Shown here one piece after another: positions 36,503 to 48,749 of a DNA stretch of 64,000 bases. Under the pieces are notes generated by a model that saw only the letters and a program-made list of their open reading frames with translations, did not search any database and was not told the DNA's origin. Position numbers and translations under genes: made by a program. This DNA comes from Pterobdella sp. o SKG-2022 (taxonomy: Eukaryota > Annelida > Clitellata > Hirudinida > Piscicolidae). The stretch's first letter is position 1; the number at the start of each line of letters is the position of its first letter. The stretch lies in the NCBI GenBank assembly GCA_964035795.1, contig OZ038320.1:30769125-30833124 (forward strand). The letters are read 5' to 3'.

Positions 36503-39500
36503 AAATTATTTACATTGAAATAATTAAAGCTTTAATAGAAATATAAAACGATTGCAGTTATAAAAACTCGAAACTCCAATTAATTTGACATACATAATTT
36601 AAATTATTAAAAATTAATAAAAATATAATCATCATCTTTAAAGAATGGCAGAAAATGAATAGAGGAAAACTTGGCATCATTATTAGAACTAAAAAACTGG
36701 TACATGAAAGGTAGTAAAAAGACAATGGTGCTCCATTAATAGAAAAGCAAGGTTGATTAGTCGCTACAGAACCAGGGAAGATGGTGTGAAGAAAAAAATT
36801 CATTTAGAACACCCCTCTCTGTTGTCATTTAAAACAAGGAAGGTGCAAAACCTAGCACTAAAGAGTAGAAATGCAATTTAGGACCACAAACATGAATGAG
36901 AGAGTAAACTTTGGGAATTGAAAATACTTGCCTGCCTTCAAGAATAATACGACTGAAATCTTGTTTAAATAATAATGAAGATATAATAACTTAAGACTCG
37001 ATTGAAGATGAATGTATATATAATAAAATCTCACATGCATCCACAACAGCCACACCATCTTAACAGGCACAAGGAGAACAGGACCAGAACGATTAAAGCA
37101 ATGTGCATTCCAGCTCGAAAATTAATATATTCGATTGTAAATTCTCAATAATATTAAATAGAAAAATAATAGCCTTTATATATTTTACTTATATTTTTGA
37201 TGTCTGTGGGACTATTTTCGGTGGCAGCATCTACTGTGGAGAATTTAAAATACAACTTGAAAAGTCTGCTAAAGATTTAAACTATTGAGACTGTATTCAA
37301 TATTTTTCCCAATTCGCAAGAATATAAATATAATTCTCAAAAAACAAATTTTTGTCAATTTATGCAAAAAGTGTATTGTTCTTAAACAATAACTCTGTTC
37401 TTATAGTAAAAACTTTGAAAACAATGTTCTTATGATGAGCACAAGATATAAGTGTTGCAATTATCTCATTGAAAACTCAAACTTGAAGTCTCAGTCATAT
37501 GGATGATGATAGTCTTCAATAAACTTTCTTGAATAAAATATATATAAATAGTTTGGTAGTATTCAGACACAGTATGGTTCAGCTCATTATAGCGTTTGGC
37601 GTTCTTTGAAGGTTCAAAAGAATACACAATAGATTGTAAAGAGCTGGATGAAAAAAATGTTTTTTTAAAATAATTATTGATAATAAATTTAACTTTTAAT
37701 CATATATTGTTTATAGCAATAAAAAAGAATACTTGTTTAGCCCATTTTCTATGCTAACTCGATTTATCCAGTACTTTTTGCCTAAGAGTACATGAAGACA
37801 ACTTCCCCTATTTCAAGCGATGTAAAATAATTATATAAAAAAATTCTTCATTAGTTAAGCCTTAACAAAACTTATAAAAATACATCTGAATACAAGTGCT
37901 TCTTACGATGTTATTCGCGCACCGAGGTGGTTAGGCAGACTCGGAGCAAGCTTGCCGTCACAGTAAGAAAGGCTTTTATTGGGAATATCCGCCCACATCC
38001 ACGTCTTTGTTTCACTTGAGGAAACTATTCATTATTGTTTCATTTTTATAACATTGATGACCTAAGGATTATGGTGAATAGGACATTTTCGAAATAAAAA
38101 TAATGATGAATGTATACATCAGTAATAATTTTAGAAAATTCAAAATCTCCCAAAACTCATCAAAAAATATTCATTTTTTTTTCTTCTTGAATCATTTTCA
38201 CCAATATTTAGATCGATTTCACCATTAAATAAATATGTGACCGAAATTACTTTTATAATTAACTGCCACCGGTAGTCGATTTTAACAGTGACAGCAGAGA
38301 ATATATATACAGCGAATGGCACGCAACGCATTCAAATAATGGAAGAAAGATTTCATTCAGTGTTATTTTCAGGCTGTTTCATGAGGAGCATTAAGAAAAA
38401 ATTAGTTAACTGTACCATCCCTTACTTTTACGACAGATACTTAAACGATATATACGTGGAGAGAGTCGAGAAATTATCACATCCAATTCCTTTATTAGCA
38501 TACGTACACCAATTTTCTTAAGCAGGCGCATTGGTCAAATTTTAGTAACAAAAATATCATTAACATTTTAGAGGCTTCACCACTTTCAGGGTTAAGATTA
38601 ATTACTTTTGAATCACCACTGAAACACGTCTTTTTTCGTTTTTGAAAGCCTATGGACGATGTGAAGAAACGCTATATAAATTGAATATATTAATATTACC
38701 AAAGATAAAACTCTTCAAAACCTTGTAATCTACACGGAAATATGCTTCAACACTTATTGAAATTAGTGAGAAGTTTAAAAACATCACAGCACGCTAAACT
38801 GAACACGAGCACAAAAAGGATAAGTTGGAATCTACCAAACGCTTTCTAGTCAACCCATCGAAATCTCTTAGTCAAGAGATGAGCAATGAAACTTAGAAAC
38901 TATGGAATGAAGTTCAGGATGCAAAATAAACCTAAGATCAACAATAAGTAAGACATCGAAAGGTTATTACTTTTGGAAATTATCGACCATTTGACAAAAC
39001 TATCGTGTTTTTTTCCACTTTCATCTTAATTATCATAATATATAATCGAACACTTCAACTATAAACTGGCCAATATCTTCTACACTCTGTTAGGTATTAA
39101 AGTAAACATGTCTACTTCAGCTGATGATGATTTTTCAGAAATCAAAAATATTTTCATTCCAATAATAACAATGAACTATTGTGGTTACGACTGTTTCGTA
39201 ATACAATATTTTTTAGAAAATATTCTATTACCTTGTCCGCAAAGGAGCATAACTAAAAGAAAATTTCTGATAGGCATTCCGAAAAGTTCCACATTGTAAA
39301 GAAATTTGACTGTTATAAAAAGCTAAATATTAGAAAATCGAGTTTTTAAACAGTACAAAAGTATTAGAAATCTTACATAACAAGATGAATATATGCGAAG
39401 CTTAAAAGCGATATGTGTTATGTAAACATTTATTTATTATTTGGAATCTTTTTTTAAACATAAGAACATCATTCTTTTGCTAATTTTTATTTTATTGATT

Positions 39501-40159
39501 TCAATGTTTTAAAAGTTTCACATGTCTAGTGATGATAGGCTACAAAAAATGCCAATTATTTTTGAAACAGTACCCAAGAAAAAATTTACGGATGAACTAT
39601 CTCCACTCACAATTCAGTTTTTTATAATATGATCACCAAACAACAAAAACAAAAAAAAGAAAAAGACAAAGGGTTAGCAAAACGTTCGCAGAAGACTAGT
39701 AGAGAACCGTCGAGTCAGAAAGCCTCTCTACTAGGGTGGCATCTACTTTTACCTTCTACTAGTGGAACATATTTAGTCATGCGTTTCATACTAATTTGCT
39801 GCTGTATGCTTCTAAAAATGGGTCTACCAGTTTTGAGCAGAACAATAAATAATTTGATTTAATGACTGGAAAACAAGACTTGATTATGAAAAATGATGAT
39901 TAAGAAAACGACGAGAGTATTCGAGACATGAAAGACTAAAAAAACTGAGTTTAAAAATGTAAAAAAGATAGATGGTGAATTGAGAAAATTGTGATAAAGA
40001 AAATTACATTAAGACCGAAAAAACAAAATTCCAACAGAAGAATGCAAGCATGAGTGAGATTTTTCTGAAGCGACACAGTTATAACAAGAAGGATGGTGAC
40101 GAAAAAAAGTTTAAGTTGAAGAATAAGAAATAAAAAACGCCGAAACAGCAAATAGTTGG
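36503..40159. other. Gene-poor region
   Basis: AT-rich. A higher-GC stretch near 37905-38010 (with GAGGTGGTTAGGCAGACTC) may be an old tRNA-like repeat. The short open frames at 37103, 38288, 39108 and 39629 have no recognisable content. Confidence 0.45.
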
Positions 40160-40337
40160 TAATGTAATGCGGTATTTATAAAGCGCTTTTCCTTATAGAT
40201 CAAAGCGCTTGCTACAAATTTAATGTAGCGAAAACACACTGTGGAACAGATGCTAATTGTCGGCCCTCGCGGGATTGAGCCCGGTAACTTTAGATAATCA
40301 ATCTAATGCTCAACCATTGAGCTATAGGGGCCGACAA
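40160..40337 (-). repeat. tRNA-derived SINE, full-length-like copy
   Basis: Same family as 34792-34957. On the minus strand the head folds well as a tRNA: D-arm GCTC/GAGC and a perfect 5-bp anticodon stem TTAGA/TCTAA around loop TTGATTA (a GAT triplet sits at the anticodon position). The T-arm is imperfect. The head is followed by the same body and the AAGCGCTTT double-word tail ending GCATTAC. Confidence 0.85.
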
Positions 40338-41131
40338 GGTGAAGGTTGAGTACTGAGATTGGGAGAAGAATTGTATAAAAAGGTAGGAAAAATGATAAAA
40401 GTTTCAAAAAGAAATAAGATTGAATTTTTAAAGGTTTTACTTAAGTATGAAGTTGAAGAAAAAGATGTTTTTTGCAGTTTTTATATAGAAATTGATATAC
40501 AAAATAACTTTACATAAAAATTTTTTTCTATGTTTCATGAATATTTGTCAAAAAATACAATTTTTTTGTCTCAGTTGTAGAATATAGAATTAGGGATCCT
40601 TCATCAACAGTTTTTTACGGCAGCAAAATTAAAGCATACATTTTGACAAGGTTACCGATTGGTTGACGAATAATCACAAATTATTTTAAAAAATAATTTA
40701 CTTTTTGTAGAATATTGTTTTCATACAATAATTATGTAAGCTATTTATGCTTTTAAATAAAAAAAATTATTAAAAAATAAGGATAAAAATGATAATAAGT
40801 TTACAATGAGCCATAGTTTTGACTGTTCAACGTTAATTTTTTTATTTAAACTAACTATAATTTTAATTCAAAAAATTTAATTTTAAACAAATAAACTGTT
40901 TTTCAACCATAATTCATGATTATTGGTCAACTAATCAAATATATTTGATGAGTTTGTATATATATTTGTTTTAATCTTGCTGGGGTAAAAAACTGACGAA
41001 GAAGCTAGTAGTTTCGAGGTTTGCAATGAAACGTTGTTCCCTAACGTTTACTTATTGTGAGTTTTCGTGAACAAGCGTAAAATATTAACTTTAAAGTATT
41101 CTTCATTCAACTTGTTGGAATTCTTAGTCAA
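40338..41131. other. 5' flank of SON
   Basis: AT-rich. The 5' UTR and promoter of SON should lie near 40980-41131, where composition rises, but no promoter element can be fixed. Confidence 0.45.
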
Positions 41132-44100
41132 ATGGGGCATAAAAACAAATCAGAAAAGAAAAAAGATAAAAAATTTCATTCCAAAGACCGAAGTAAGTCT
41201 AAAAAAAAGAAATCGAAAGAAAAATCTATTGAGATTTTGTCAGAAGAAAGAATAAAAACTCCGACCGAGGAGTTAATAATTGACAATGACAATGGTGAAG
41301 CTCTCACTAAACGACTCACCGCTTCGATAGCTAAAGCAAAGGAAAGAAAGATTAAAATGCAGGAAAATGTCATTCATATAAGTTCTCCCACAAAATCCTC
41401 TGCAGACAGCTCTTTAATATATGTCAGTATGGATGATATTCCTCTACCCTTTATACCCACCAAAAAAGCTGATACGGTGGATTTAACAAGCATAAAACTG
41501 CCCGACCCACCCTTTGAAGGTCTTTACTAATTATTATTTAATTTTATTTTTAAAATAAATTTGATTTTCATTTGATAAAATAAAATTTCAGAAAAAAATC
41601 CATCTCCACCACCAGCCGAGACTTCATTAGATCTCTTTTTACCACCCCCACCACCTCCTCCCATCATTTCTAGAGAATCTTCTGAAACTAATCTCACATC
41701 ATGTCTAACCTTGCATGACTATATGCAAGAAAATTCATCAAATACACAAACACTTGATTTATTCCCCAACTCTACTCAACAACCAGATGAAACAACCATT
41801 ACAAATAATACAGATATTCCAAGTTCAATTAATTCAGGTCAATTATTTAACACAAACTTCACTAGCGATGATATGCAGATTGATTCACCACCAACAAACT
41901 CAGAAACAAACAATCTAGAAGCATCATCATCTATTTCTCAAGCATCACCACCAATTACAACTCAACCCTCACCATCAGATATACTACAAAAATCCAACCC
42001 ATCATCATCAGAAGAAGCTCATAAAAGTGTCATAAAGAAACCAATGATGAAGTTGTCTTTAAAAATATCTGAAACAAGTGCTGCTCTTATCTCGTCTGGA
42101 GTCAGACAACAGACAAAGGAAGAACCACCATCGGGTATGTGATTCAATACATATGTACCTACACTTGATAATGTAAGTTCATCTTACGAAAAGCTTTGTG
42201 GAATAAAATGAACTAAAAGGGTTTTCATTTGAATTTTTATATTTGGCTCAAAGAAATAAAGTATTAAGCTGTCAAAAGAGGTTTTGTTGGTATACACATT
42301 TATTGTCATAAGGGCTTTGTTGATGTTTAACAATTTGATAAGGTTTTTTTAATTTTTGTCTATGTTTTTGGTTAGTTTGGCATCAAATTATGTTTTTCAG
42401 TTTTACTTAATAATTTTTCATTATTGATGTTAAGAAATAATATACAAAACTATGAATTTGAATACTTTTTAATGAGTTTTTTTGATATATTTATAGCTTA
42501 ACTAATATTAAATTAATAATCATCAGAGAACAAAGAGGAAATCTCAACATTTGAAAAGTAATCAATATTTTATTAAATAATTATAAGAATGTATGACTTC
42601 ATAAAATGACATTATAAAGAGAATAAATAATAACTATAAAAAATGGGGGTACAGAGAGGATAAGCTATCAAAATGATGATGAATTTCCATGAAAACTGAA
42701 ATTTATCAATAAATGCTTATCTCAAATTATTAAAATCCTTGATAAAAACAGGTTTTAGAAATTTTTATTTTTCCATTGTCTTAATTGAGGTCTGCTCTAG
42801 CATTATTGAAGGCTTGAATGTTCAAATAATTTCAAGAGCTTTAAACTATTTGTCAGTGGCTTTACCCTTTTTTGCTCAATCATCACCAGGAAAAACAAGG
42901 TGAAGAAGTCCCGATGGGCAGTAGAAGAAGAGGAGGAAGAAGAGGTGTCAAGGAGTTCAAATAAAAAAGATTCCTCAAGTCGGAAAAAATCATCAAAGAA
43001 GTCTAGTTCAAGATCTAGGTCAAGATCCAAAAAGAAATCTAGATCAAGGTCCGGAAAGAGATCAAAGAAATCTAGATCAAGGTCAAAAAAAAAATCTAGG
43101 TCAAGGTCCAAAAAGAGATCAAAGAGATCTAGGTCGAGATCAAGGAAGAAATCAAAAAAATCAAGAAGATCTTCGTCAAGATCCAGAAAAAGATCTAGAA
43201 GATCTAGGTCAAGGTCTAGAAGATCTAGGTCAAGGTCTAGAAGATCCAGGTCAAGGTCTAGAAGATCCAGGTCAAGATCCAAAAGAGCTAGATCAAGATC
43301 TAGAAGATCTAAATCTAGGTCAAGGTCTAGAAGATCCAGGTCAAAATCCAAAAGAGCTAGATCAAGATCTAGAAGATCTAGGTCAAGGTCTAGAAGATCC
43401 AGGTCAAGATCCAAAAGAGCTAGATCAAGGTCTAGAAGATCTAGATCTAGATCAAGGTCTAGACAGTCACGAAAATGGAGAAGAGACAAAAGGTATGTAA
43501 GGGTTTTTTTTATTTATTAATGCACTGTTCAATTTGTATTCAAATATTTTGTTTATAATGTCTGAATGATGAAACAGATCTCCTTCGGAGAGCAGGAAGG
43601 AGTTGGACAACAATTTGAACATCGACAAGGCACGGCTCAGACAAATCGCCCTGTATGTGCAGATCATTGTTGTGCAGTTCTATGTTGCACTTTTTCATGT
43701 TTTTCTCTGTTGATTGTGACCTGATAAATATGACGTTTATTTTTTCAACAATACAAACATTGGTGTTATACCATAACCTCAATAACAAAAGACAATCATT
43801 CTGGCAATATAATAATCTCTACAGCAAAAACGCTTTCAAGATGGGTCTTTCAACCTCCTCTTCCTCCTCTTCCTTCTATCCCAACAAGCCTCCAGTGGTG
43901 AATGGAGATGATGATGCCAAGGATGGACAAACTATCAAAGAGTTGACAGGTTCTTCATGCATTATTATAATCTGTTGGAGTTTTTTAAAACAATATTTTA
44001 TATGTCATTAGGAAATCTTGTAAAATTTTTGCTCTCAATTGGTTTATTTTTAATTAGGGTATAAATAATTTCATAAGTAGAATTAACTGAAAGTTGTATA

Positions 44101-47100
44101 ATACTTTAAATAAGAATGCTTATACAATACAATACAGTAACGAATATGATTATAATGGCATTAACTCCAAGAGTTTTTAGGCCACTTATCTTGATATAAG
44201 CATTCCTTATTAAAACCCAAAATCCATCTATAACACACACATTCATGTGTATTCACACATGCATGCCTACACGAACACAAAAACACACACACAAATGCAG
44301 ACTTCTGTAAGAAGATAGCAGATGTGAAGGATGATGATTTGGACAAGATAGTGGAAGGGAATGTGGTGGTGGTGGATGAAGAGGAAATGCCTTTCATTCC
44401 TGCCAGGACGAATAAGGAGATGAGGGTTGGTGGATGGGTGGGGCCAGTTATTAGTAAATAATATAAATGATGGTGTTTTTGTAAAAAGTATTACATCATT
44501 GAGTAGGTGAAAATGAGGCATGTATATATGTTATCAATCTAAATATAAAAATAAGAAAATAAAAAAATATATGAACTGGATTATAAAGCAATCTTCAAGT
44601 AGATACACACAGAACTTAATATCAAACACACACACATACCTTGTAACATCAACTCACAAACACCTCTGCAGCTACAAGCACTGGCAGCCTCAAAGCCACA
44701 GACCCTACAGGAACAGTTAATCGAGATGGCCAACATATCCTCACAATTCCCTGTGTCCAGAGGCAACGACCGCACCAACAAGACAGATAATAAGGTGCTT
44801 ATGTTGCTTTTTGATGTGGTTGTTGTGTGTGTATGAGGTCATATGTGTTGGCAACAAGATACAAGATAGATATCAATTAGCCAATAATTATTATAAATCT
44901 TATCTATGATTAAATTTCGTTTAAATTTTATATTTAGAGTTTCACCTCTGATTTTTCCCAATAAAAATTCACTCTTACTCAATGATTAATGTACATGACA
45001 CAAACATTCGGCTTGCACGCAGGAAGGTGAGGCCTACCCTGAAGACAATATGGGCACTTACAAGCCACTCGATAAGGATGCTCTCAAGGTGGCTTAGTGA
45101 TGATACAAATAATTACCTAATGATGATGATAGGGATAATGTTAATCTTTTTATTCACCACTTGATAATGATGATAAAAAGACTAATAATCTTTATATTAT
45201 CACTTGGAAATGGTAATAACACTACTACAATACTTTTTCATACTAATCTCGGTATTAATCATTTAACCATGATGATATCACTACCAATAAAATGGGCAGA
45301 TGAGCAACTGGGTGGCACCAGGTCAGTTCATCCCTACCATGCCCGCCAAGGTGTCTTCACTGCAGCTTGAGTCTGGGCCCACTCCTGATAAGGTTTAAAT
45401 GACCTATGCCATGCCCTCTTATTTGATTTTTGTTTTTACTTACTAATTGTGTGACGTTGTAATTGTCTTGTTAATTTTATATTGAATTTATGTTGTATTA
45501 TGTTTGTGTTGAATTTTTTTGGATAACAATAGGTATAATTTAAAATAAATTTTCCGTTATCTTAATACCTTAGCAATTCACAAACTTTGTTGCTAACTTA
45601 TTTTGGTTTTTATTTGAACAAATTCTAATAATAATAATAATGTCTTTTATATAGCGCCAAAGAAAGCAACCTAGGTCTCAATGTGGCGTAAAATTTGAAG
45701 TTATAAAAACCAAATCAACTTTTATTTATGTTTTCGTTCATCTTTGGTTGTTTCCACTTTTTTTGTTCACTTTTAGTTGCCATGTTATTTATAATCTTGG
45801 ACGTATTCATGCATAGGTCTGATGCTGTATGTACGACTCACATAAGGTTTGACGTCATAGAACAAGCTGTATTCAACAATAGCCATATCGCATATATTAA
45901 TGAATTAACTTATGTATGTCTTAATAAGATATTAATTATATTTTATCACTATAAATGGTTTGTTCTGTGTGTGTATGTGTGGGTGCTTCATGTTTTCATT
46001 GTGCTGGTCAGGTGCACTGTGGAAAAATGAAGACACTCATGCAAATAAATACATACATACACACATACATTCACACAGACATGCTTACACATACATTCAC
46101 ACAGACATGCTTACATACATTCATTCGTGCATATACACAGAAAGACAGACATACAATTATAAATACAGACATACAAAAAAATACACAAGTATGCACGCAC
46201 ACACATACAGTTACACACACGTTCACACATACTTGAGCACACACAAACGAACCATTTATAGGAGACGAAATAGTCTTTATAGTTAAACAGACCTGCCCAA
46301 CCTTTGTGTAAGTTGCCCTATGCTGTGTGTGTTTGTTTTTGTGTGTGTTTAAGATAATAATATCAATTTAAAATAATTATATTGATCATTAGATTTTATT
46401 ATAGCAATATTTAAGTCTGAAATTTATGAGAATTGAATTCTTATTTTTTAAGTAATTCAAACATCGTTGATGTTACTAATAAATATGTTGATTTATGCTT
46501 TGATCGATATGAATGGACGTAAGTTTGTATAAAAAACCAAATATATAAAATAAAAATCTAATATTTATGACAAAATTAACACATCATGTTAGTGACACAC
46601 ACGCAATGTATTGTTGATAAGATAAGCACCTTAATGATGTTTGGTCTCAAGCTTATCCCACAAAGAAAAACTAGTCAAAAGGGCGCTCTAAAACCTCAAA
46701 ATCCACACCTGTAGGACATGTTTACGAAAGCCCCCAAAGTTGCGGGAGGGATCGGCAAGCTGATGTTGATGAAGCTGGGATGGAAGGAGGGAGAAGGTCT
46801 GGGCAAGAACAAACATGGTATGACTGACCCCATTCCTGTCAACATCAAGACTGATCGTAAAGGTGGGGTTTTATCTGTAGGTTCTTGTTTTTTTGAATGG
46901 AGTTTATTACACTTACACCATTTTAATTTGTCTTTTGTAGGGAATATGTATCACTTCACATACACGCACACAGGTTTTGTATGGAGTGAAGAGGACCCAG
47001 ATCAACTGAGGATGAAGGCTTTAGAGAAGGCAATGAGGCAACAAGCTCTCATCAGGCAGATGGCCTTTATGAGACAGGTGTGTTGTGGGTGATCGTGCTA

Positions 47101-48560
47101 TAATGAAGTGTGCTTATGTGTGTGCTGTTGGTGGTGGTGATATAATGAAGTGTGCTTATGTGTGGGTGGTTAAGCTATAATAAAAATTGCGTATATGGGA
47201 GGCGTTGTTTGTGTTGTGGTGTTGCGGGTGTTAACACGTTTGTGAGGATAGTAGGCATATGTTTTAGTTGTAAAATGATAAAAATAGCACGTATTTTGGG
47301 TGTGCGTTACTGTTATAAAACTAATATTTTTCTTGTGTATGATAGATAAACTGTTGTTACGTATAATATTAGAGGTTATATTATCACTTTAAAAATCACT
47401 GTATAAGATTTATGAAGATGCGCCTATAAAGAAAATAAAAGATGATTTTGGAGAAAGTAATAATAAAAAAATGGCCCCAAGGCGCAAATGATGCAGCAAC
47501 AGAGGGCGATGATGATGATGAATGGAGGCAGGCCCCCTTTATTACCCTCAGGCATGCCCGTGTTGAGGATGCCCAACCAGGCTTCTGCCAGGTGTGTTTT
47601 TGGCTGTTTTATGGGTTATCGATTTTTTATTTAATGAGTTTTTGTAAGGGAAAGCATCCTAAAAATTGATCTTGAAAATTTTTTATTTCCGTCTGATTGA
47701 CTGTTGCTTATTATTCACCCTTAAAAAATTTGTTATTATGCACCCTCAGACAACCGTTGTTACCCATGCCTTCAGGTCCACGGGCCAGGTTTCCTTCTGA
47801 TGCTAACAGTCTGTTTCGTTGTTATACGCATTCATGTAGACTATTTTTGTTATAAGGATATATATGATTGTTTTTGTCAACTTTTTTCTATCTGATAGAC
47901 TTGCATCCACTGAAAAGCGTTAAATAATCTAGATTTGATAATTTAAATAATACTCCACACACTGACTAAGCAGAAGATTTGAAAATACCTTCCACACATT
48001 CACACCAATAGACCGCCTCCACTTACCACAGACGTTATGCAACTCACACAGACCTGCTCCACCAACGACTGGCCCCCGCCTCAATTCCTCCTTCTAGAGG
48101 AAACCCATCCTGTCACTAAAGTCAAGGCCTTCAAGTTTAAGGTGTGGAGGGAAGGCATGTTTGTTTGATGGTTGTTAAGTTAAGTGTTGCAGATGGTATA
48201 AAAATATAAGAGAAGTAGGAGAGCCAAGTTTATAAAAAAGAAATTGTGGTTTATAATTTCGTCAAACCCCTTTTGAAAAGGAAGGAATGGCGTTGAACGC
48301 TGACTGTTTAGAATTTGTTTTTAAAACCAAATTTTTCATGCTATTGATGTTGTACATTATAATTTTGTATTACGATGGATTCGGTTATACGCTGGAATTT
48401 CATCGTTTGATTAATATTAACAAAAAATTAATAGCACTAATAATTGCAGATAATATTGAATGGAGAGGAGTTTGTATCCCCCCAGAGTAGTTCTCAAAAG
48501 AAACAAGCCAAGAATGATGCTGCTCTTTTATGTCTACAAAAACTGGGACTTGCCAGCTGA
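41132..48560 (+). CDS. SON: SON-like RS-domain, G-patch and dsRNA-binding splicing protein, 16 exons
   Basis: Nuclear-speckle splicing cofactor. Exons: 41132-41519, 41592-42134, 42527-42557, 42890-43492, 43578-43652, 43825-43949, 44301-44425, 44672-44794, 45023-45088, 45300-45392, 46715-46862, 46974-47077, 47482-47591, 47750-47788, 48012-48141, 48450-48560; 2814 nt, 937 residues (human isoforms run to about 2,400, mostly from extra repeats). The order is: Lys-rich start, proline-rich region, RS domain (exon 4), LDNNLNIDKARLRQIAL block, G-patch (GGIGKLMLMKLGWKEGEGLG, then KTDRKG), a Met/Gln-rich linker and a double-stranded-RNA-binding motif ending KKQAKNDAALLCLQKLGLAS. Exon 3 (31 nt) is inferred: without it exons 2 and 4 do not join in phase. 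Other junctions follow homology to vertebrate SON. Confidence 0.93.
42160..42230. repeat. Foldback-family arm in SON intron 2
   Basis: Contains ACTTGATAATGTAAGTTCAT and CTTACGAAAAGCTTTGTG, matching arms at about 15265 and 18000 (inverted). Confidence 0.5.
42950..43480 (+). repeat. Degenerate AGATCTAGATCAAGG-type coding repeat (RS domain)
   Basis: Short units built from AGATCTAGG, TCAAGG and AGATCCAAA encode the Arg-Ser dipeptides of SON exon 4. The reading frame is kept throughout. The opposite strand therefore shows a Leu-Asp repeat frame that is only a shadow. Confidence 0.85.
45393..46714 (+). other. SON intron 10, the longest, rich in repeats
   Basis: It holds a LINE/SINE-type 3' tail at about 45632-45700 (inverted GGCGCTATATAAAAGACATT with ATT repeats) and a CA-rich tract at 46040-46240 containing a 28-bp direct duplication around ATTCACACAGACATGCTTAC. 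No additional exon is needed: exons 10 and 11 join in phase. Confidence 0.65.
47088..47163. repeat. Direct repeat, about 45 bp apart, in SON intron 12
   Basis: TATAATGAAGTGTGCTTATG TGTG occurs twice close together, just after the 5' splice site of the intron. Confidence 0.7.
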
Positions 48561-48749
48561 TGATAATTTGACATTATTTTCACGTTCAACAGTTTTGATA
48601 ACAAATTGACCTATTCCATGTACATGTATCGTTTGTAGGATGTTTTGTCGGAAAGGATCATTTGAGACTAATAAAGTTTATTTCAAGTCTTTAGAACACA
48701 ACACGATTTAGTAATGATATTTAGTACAATTCTCTGAAACATCTAATTT
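48561..48749. other. Convergent spacer between SON and PIGZ
   Basis: Only 189 bases lie between the two stop codons, so the 3' UTRs are short or overlap. AATAAAG at about 48669 is a possible poly(A) signal for SON. Confidence 0.5.

Noticed and set aside
38288..39299. Short plus-strand ORFs in the gene-poor region
   Set aside because: No recognisable motif, splice context or repeat structure; expected by chance.
40259..40337. Functional isoleucine tRNA gene (GAT at the anticodon position)
   Set aside because: The T-arm is imperfect and the sequence continues into the SINE body and tail shared with other copies.
42803..43489. Minus-strand Leu-Asp repeat protein
   Set aside because: Shadow of the SON RS domain; the plus strand has splice sites, phase and homology.
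45955..46286. His/Thr-rich plus-strand ORFs
   Set aside because: CA-rich simple sequence inside SON intron 10.
48287..48490. Plus-strand ORF of 67 residues
   Set aside because: Lies mostly in the last SON intron and runs out of frame into its last exon.
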